A DNA stretch of 9,399 nucleotides from Pseudomonadota bacterium (lineage in GTDB: Bacteria; Pseudomonadota; Gammaproteobacteria; Burkholderiales; Burkholderiaceae_C): the NCBI GenBank assembly GCA_023390985.1, contig JAEWBU010000147.1, forward strand, positions 1-9,399. The letters run 5' to 3'. How positions within the stretch are numbered: position 1 is the first letter of the stretch; every line of letters begins with the position of its first letter. Made by a program: the position numbers and the translations under genes. Shown piece after piece: positions 6,846-9,399 of the stretch. Under the pieces are notes generated by a model. The model was not told the origin of the DNA and ran no database searches. It worked only from the letters and a program-made list of their open reading frames with translations.

Positions 6846-7693
6846 CGGATGCGGTCCGCCAGCAGGTGCCACACGGGGGTGAGGTCGGCCGGCAGGGGCG
6901 GCAGGCGCCCCAGGTCGGTGTGGCTCTCGTCCGGGCTGTGGAAGTCGCTGCCGCGCGAGGCGGCCAGGCCGAACTCGCGCGCCGTCCCGGCGTAGCGCAC
7001 GGCCTCGGCGGCCGTGTGGCTGCCGGTGACCACCTCCACGCCGCGGCCGCCGTGGGCCTTGAACTCGGTGAAGAGCGCGTATTCCTCGGTGGCGTTGAAT
7101 CGGTAGCGCGCCGGATGGGCGATCACCGCGACGCCGCCCGACTGGGTGATCCACTGCACCGCGTCCTTCAGGCTGGCCCAGCGGTGCGGCACGAAACCGG
7201 GCTTGCCCTCGGTGAGGTAGCGGCGGAACACCTCGGAGGTGTCCCGGCAGGCGCCGGCCTCGACCAGGAACCGGGCGAAATGCGTGCGCGAGATCAGCTC
7301 GGGATTGCCCACGTACTTGAGCGCGCCCTCGTAGGCGCCATGGATGCCCACCTGCGCCAGCTGGTCGGACATCTCGCGGGCGCGCGCGCCGCGGCCGCCG
7401 CGGGTGGCGACCAGGCCCTGGTGCATGCGCGGATCGTCGGCGTCGAAGCCCAGTCCGACGATGTGCACGGTCTCGCCCGCGAAGGTGACGGAAATCTCGG
7501 TGCCGGTGAGGTACTGCAGCCCGTTCTCGCGGGCCGCGGCGGCCGCGCGGCGCTGGCCGCCGATCTCGTCGTGGTCGGTGAGGGACCACAGTTCGACCCC
7601 GTTGGCCTTGGCGCGCGCGGCCAGGGCCTCGGGCGTCAGGGTGCCGTCAGAAACCACGGAGTGGCAGTGGAGGTCGGCATTCAAGGTCGGCAC
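6842..7693 (-). CDS. PHP-domain phosphoesterase, RNase AM / 3',5'-nucleoside bisphosphate phosphatase-like
   Basis: PHP-domain metal-dependent phosphoesterases of this group (E. coli Rnm/YciV; Chromobacterium Cv1693) hydrolyse 3',5'-nucleoside bisphosphates and trim RNA 5' ends. The 283-aa protein shows the metal ligands in order: DLHCHSVVSDG (His9, His11, Asp16), LTDHDEIGG (Asp40, His41), GTEISV (Glu66), VHIVGLGF (His77), RTHFAR (His138), VIAHPARYR (His193) and GSDFHSPDE (Asp250, His252). The set is complete, so it is probably active. Translation starts at GTG 7693; ATG at 7680 is out of frame. TAAAAT ends 6 bases before the GTG, so a promoter may lie here and the mRNA may be leaderless. It follows pcp by 26 bp and overlaps the EamA gene by 4 bp. 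The role of Rnm is inferred from family and from the yciO linkage. Confidence 0.93.
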   Translation of the reverse strand: MPTLNADLHCHSVVSDGTLTPEALAARAKANGVELWSLTDHDEIGGQRRAAAAARENGLQYLTGTEISVTFAGETVHIVGLGFDADDPRMHQGLVATRGGRGARAREMSDQLAQVGIHGAYEGALKYVGNPELISRTHFARFLVEAGACRDTSEVFRRYLTEGKPGFVPHRWASLKDAVQWITQSGGVAVIAHPARYRFNATEEYALFTEFKAHGGRGVEVVTGSHTAAEAVRYAGTAREFGLAASRGSDFHSPDESHTDLGRLPPLPADLTPVWHLLADRIR

Positions 7694-7699
7694 TCCACG

Positions 7700-7728
7700 A
7701 TTTTAGTTGGGGGCCGTGCTCAGTTCAG
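7700..7728 (-). promoter_or_regulatory. candidate promoter for the PHP-EamA-yciO-M50-trpS run
   Basis: On the minus strand CTGAAC (7728-7723) and TAAAAT (7705-7700) are separated by exactly 17 bases; the -10 matches TATAAT at 5 of 6 positions, the -35 only weakly. The -10 ends 6 bases before GTG 7693, so the transcript would begin at or within a base or two of the start codon. The -35 overlaps the pcp stop codon. This would let the downstream genes be transcribed without pcp. Confidence 0.45.
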
Positions 7729-8391
7729 CGCGCCGGCCTGTATCCGCACGTCCCGATGGGTATGGACGGCGCAGCGCAGCGCGACCTCCAGCCCGAGCGA
7801 GACCTGCTGCGGCGTCATCGAGGGATGGCCCTGCTGCGGCAGCCAGGGCACGTGGATCATGCCGCCGCGGACGCCCCGGCACGCGGGATCGGTGGCCAGC
7901 TTGTGCATCAGGCCGTAGAACACGTGGTTGCACACGAAGGTGCCGGCGGTCTGCGACACCTCGGCCCGGATGCCTTCGGCCAGCACCGCGGCGAGCATCG
8001 CCTTGATCGGCAGCGTGCTGAAGTAGCCCACCGGGGCGTCCTCGATGACGGGCGTGTCCACCGGCTGCAGGCCCAGGTTGTCGGGGATGCGCGCGTCGTT
8101 CACGTTGATCGCCACGCGTTCCAGCGAGATCGCCGAGCGGCCTCCGGCCTGGCCGGTGCAGACCACGAGGACCGGGCGGTGCCGCTCGATGAGCTCGTCC
8201 AGCGCGCGCAGCGAATGGTCGAACTGGGTGGGCAGCTGGGCCGCGACGACGCGGTGGCCGTCGAGCTCGAGGCCGTCGAGCGCCTGCACGGCGATCCAGC
8301 TGGGATTGATGGGTTGGCCGCCGAACGGGTCGAATCCCGTTACGAGGATGCGGCGATCGCCGACAGGTGCGGGGCGGGCCGGGCTTAGCAT
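7720..8391 (-). CDS. pcp: pyroglutamyl-peptidase I
   Basis: This cytoplasmic cysteine peptidase (family C15) removes N-terminal pyroglutamate from peptides. From ATG 8391 it is 223 aa, close to the usual 210-220. It starts with RILVTGFDPFGGQPINPSW (14-32), the family N-terminal signature, and carries the full catalytic triad: Glu91 in GRSAISLERVAIN, Cys154 in TAGTFVCNHVFYGLMH and His180 in GGMIHVPWLPQQ. An open frame extends up to ATG 8451 but that would overlap the divergent protease gene and add 20 residues with no family similarity, so I chose 8391. No Shine-Dalgarno sequence is seen; TACAGT (8403-8398) ends 6 bases before the ATG, suggesting a leaderless transcript. It is first in the minus-strand run, 26 bp before the PHP gene, and need not share its function. 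Confidence 0.95.
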   Translation of the reverse strand: MLSPARPAPVGDRRILVTGFDPFGGQPINPSWIAVQALDGLELDGHRVVAAQLPTQFDHSLRALDELIERHRPVLVVCTGQAGGRSAISLERVAINVNDARIPDNLGLQPVDTPVIEDAPVGYFSTLPIKAMLAAVLAEGIRAEVSQTAGTFVCNHVFYGLMHKLATDPACRGVRGGMIHVPWLPQQGHPSMTPQQVSLGLEVALRCAVHTHRDVRIQAGALN

Positions 8392-8397
8392 CGGATC

Positions 8398-8403
8398 ACT
8401 GTA
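8398..8403 (-). promoter_or_regulatory. possible -10 element of pcp
   Basis: On the minus strand TACAGT (4 of 6 matches to TATAAT) ends 6 bases before the pcp ATG at 8391. No credible -35 lies 16-18 bases further up. The site is inside the 28-bp divergent spacer between pcp and the metalloprotease gene, which must hold parts of both promoters. Confidence 0.3.
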
Positions 8404-8407
8404 CCTC

Positions 8408-8412
8408 AGGGG
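8408..8412 (+). promoter_or_regulatory. Shine-Dalgarno sequence of the metalloprotease gene
   Basis: AGGGG lies 7 bases before ATG 8420. It decides the start among in-frame upstream codons reaching back to 8045, which would run through the pcp gene. It is the only strong ribosome binding site among the gene starts in this window. Confidence 0.7.
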
Positions 8413-8419
8413 TCGAGCG

Positions 8420-9298
8420 ATGCGCTGGGAAGGCAACCGTGAGTCGGACAACGTCGAGGACTACCGCGAATCGGGCGGTGGCGGAGGCGGCGGCTTCCAC
8501 CTGGGCGGCCGCAGCATCGGCATCGGCACCATCGTCATCGCGCTGGTGGGCGGCGCCATCTTCGGCATCAACCCGCTCACGATCCTCAGCATCCTCTCGG
8601 GCGGTCCGGCGCCGCAGGTGGTGCAGCAGGGCGAGCCGCGCCAGATCCCCGCCAACGACCAGATGGCGCGCTTCGTTTCCACCGTGCTGGCCGACACCGA
8701 GGACGTGTGGAAGGAGCAGTTCCGGGCCGGCGGCGCCCAGTACCGCGAACCCAAGCTGGTGCTGTTCCGCGGCGCGATCGGCACGGCCTGCGGCCAGGGC
8801 CAGTCGGCCATGGGGCCGTTCTACTGCCCGTCCGACGAGAAGGTCTACATCGACCTGGATTTCTACGAGACGCTCAGGAACCGCCTGGGCGCGCCGGGCG
8901 ACTTCGCCCAGGCCTACGTCATCGCCCACGAGGTGGGCCACCACGTGCAGCACCAGCTGGGCATCACCGAGCGGGTGCATGGCCTGCGCGGCCGCGCGGG
9001 CGCCGCGGAGCAGAACGCCGCGAGCGTGCGGCTGGAGTTGCAGGCCGACTGCTTCGCCGGCGTGTGGGCGCACCACGCGCAGAACGCGCGGCAGATCCTG
9101 GAGCAGGGCGACGTCGAGGAGGCGATGAACGCCGCCGCCCGCATCGGCGACGACGCGCTGCAGCGCTCGGCGGGCCGCGCCGTGGTGCCCGAGAGCTTCA
9201 CGCACGGCTCGAGCGCGCAGCGCCAGCGCTGGTTCCGCACCGGACTGCAGACCGGCAGCGTGCGGTCGTGCGATACGTTCAGCGCGCGGCAGCTCTGA
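8420..9298 (+). CDS. neutral zinc metallopeptidase, YpfJ / KPN_02809 family
   Basis: This is a membrane-anchored zinc metallopeptidase homologue (Pfam Zn_peptidase_2 type) of 292 aa. The N-terminus MRWEGNRESDNVEDYR is the typical opening of this family, followed by a run of seven glycines (19-25), one membrane helix (about 33-50, IGIGTIVIALVGGAIFGI) and a soluble domain. The zinc site HEVGHHVQ is at 170-177, with ELQADCFAGVWAHH (206-219) as the probable region of the third ligand. Two cysteines at 124 and 136 (TACGQG, FYCPSDEKVY) flank a conserved segment ahead of it. The C-terminal HGSSAQRQRWFRTGL and CDTF are also family-typical. It was long annotated as a predicted metalloprotease; substrate and role are poorly known. 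The start ATG 8420 has a good ribosome site. It is divergent from pcp and is followed by an inverted repeat that may terminate it. Confidence 0.95.
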   Translation: MRWEGNRESDNVEDYRESGGGGGGGFHLGGRSIGIGTIVIALVGGAIFGINPLTILSILSGGPAPQVVQQGEPRQIPANDQMARFVSTVLADTEDVWKEQFRAGGAQYREPKLVLFRGAIGTACGQGQSAMGPFYCPSDEKVYIDLDFYETLRNRLGAPGDFAQAYVIAHEVGHHVQHQLGITERVHGLRGRAGAAEQNAASVRLELQADCFAGVWAHHAQNARQILEQGDVEEAMNAAARIGDDALQRSAGRAVVPESFTHGSSAQRQRWFRTGLQTGSVRSCDTFSARQL

Positions 9299-9300
9299 TC

Positions 9301-9396
9301 AAGGGACGAGGGGCGAGGGGCGAGGGACGAGGGAAACGTCACGGCTGAGCTTCCCTGGCTGATCCCTAGCCTCTCGCCCCTCGTCCCTCGCCCCAT
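9301..9396. repeat. heptamer tandem repeats in inverted arrangement, possible terminator
   Basis: The left arm (9301-9335) is five 7-base units of the form GAGGGRC with small changes. The right arm (9369-9396) holds the same heptamer in reverse orientation, about four units. The best pairing is 17 perfect base pairs, 9317-9333 (GGGGCGAGGGACGAGGG) with 9378-9394, across a 44-base spacer. It begins two bases after the metalloprotease stop. It could form a strong stem that ends transcription from this gene, and from an opposing gene beyond the window if there is one. No T-tract is seen. The spacer holds a short direct repeat GGCTGA (9343 and 9357) and otherwise nothing I recognise. Confidence 0.8.
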
Positions 9397-9399
9397 CCC

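Noticed and set aside
5925..7589. Open minus-strand frame that would fuse a PHP-overlapping region to the EamA transporter
   Set aside because: Upstream of GTG 6845 the protein is Arg/Gly/Pro-rich shadow sequence of the PHP gene; the transporter similarity begins only after the GTGA overlap.
8392..8451. Longer pcp start at ATG 8451
   Set aside because: It would overlap the metalloprotease start and add residues absent from pyroglutamyl peptidases; ATG 8391 fits the family length.
9301..9396. CRISPR-like array in the repeats at the right end
   Set aside because: Units are 7 bases with no spacers, and there are no cas genes; this is a short tandem/inverted repeat.

Overview
The window is GC-rich and tightly packed. 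Gene content and order point to a betaproteobacterium of the order Burkholderiales, most like Comamonadaceae such as Ramlibacter or Variovorax. That placement rests on protein recognition and style (long TrpS, M50 protease next to trpS, paired GTCATTCCCGC-type repeats), not on a search. All long frames are explained, and I see no rRNA, tRNA, CRISPR array, prophage or insertion sequence.

Layout. (1) Bases 1-1073, plus strand: the C-terminal part of the sigma-54 factor RpoN, with its 5' end outside the window. (2) Bases 1083-1170: a paired palindromic intergenic repeat. (3) Bases 1194-2648, plus strand: a membrane histidine kinase whose end overlaps by 7 bp the end of a NarL/LuxR-type response regulator on the minus strand (3271-2642); together they look like a two-component pair. 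(4) Bases 8391-2642, minus strand: a run of seven close or overlapping genes, read as pcp (pyroglutamyl peptidase), a PHP phosphoesterase/RNase AM-like gene, an EamA transporter, a yciO-family threonylcarbamoyl-AMP synthase homologue, an M50 site-2-protease homologue, trpS, and the response regulator. (5) Bases 8420-9298, plus strand: a YpfJ/KPN_02809-type zinc metalloprotease, divergent from pcp across 28 bp. (6) Bases 9301-9396: heptamer repeats in inverted arrangement.

How the genes relate. PHP (Rnm/YciV-like) and YciO are neighbours in E. coli too, and here that housekeeping cluster carries an EamA transporter between them. PHP, YciO and TrpS all touch RNA or translation. The two-component pair has no visible target gene; its regulator may be co-transcribed from trpS.

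Nothing here is clearly a new biological system. The observations most worth checking are the extra C-terminal domain on TrpS that resembles DUF1508, the series of -10-like hexamers placed 6-7 bases before start codons that lack a Shine-Dalgarno sequence (possible leaderless transcripts), a perfect 12-bp palindrome in front of the response regulator, and the two intergenic repeat structures.
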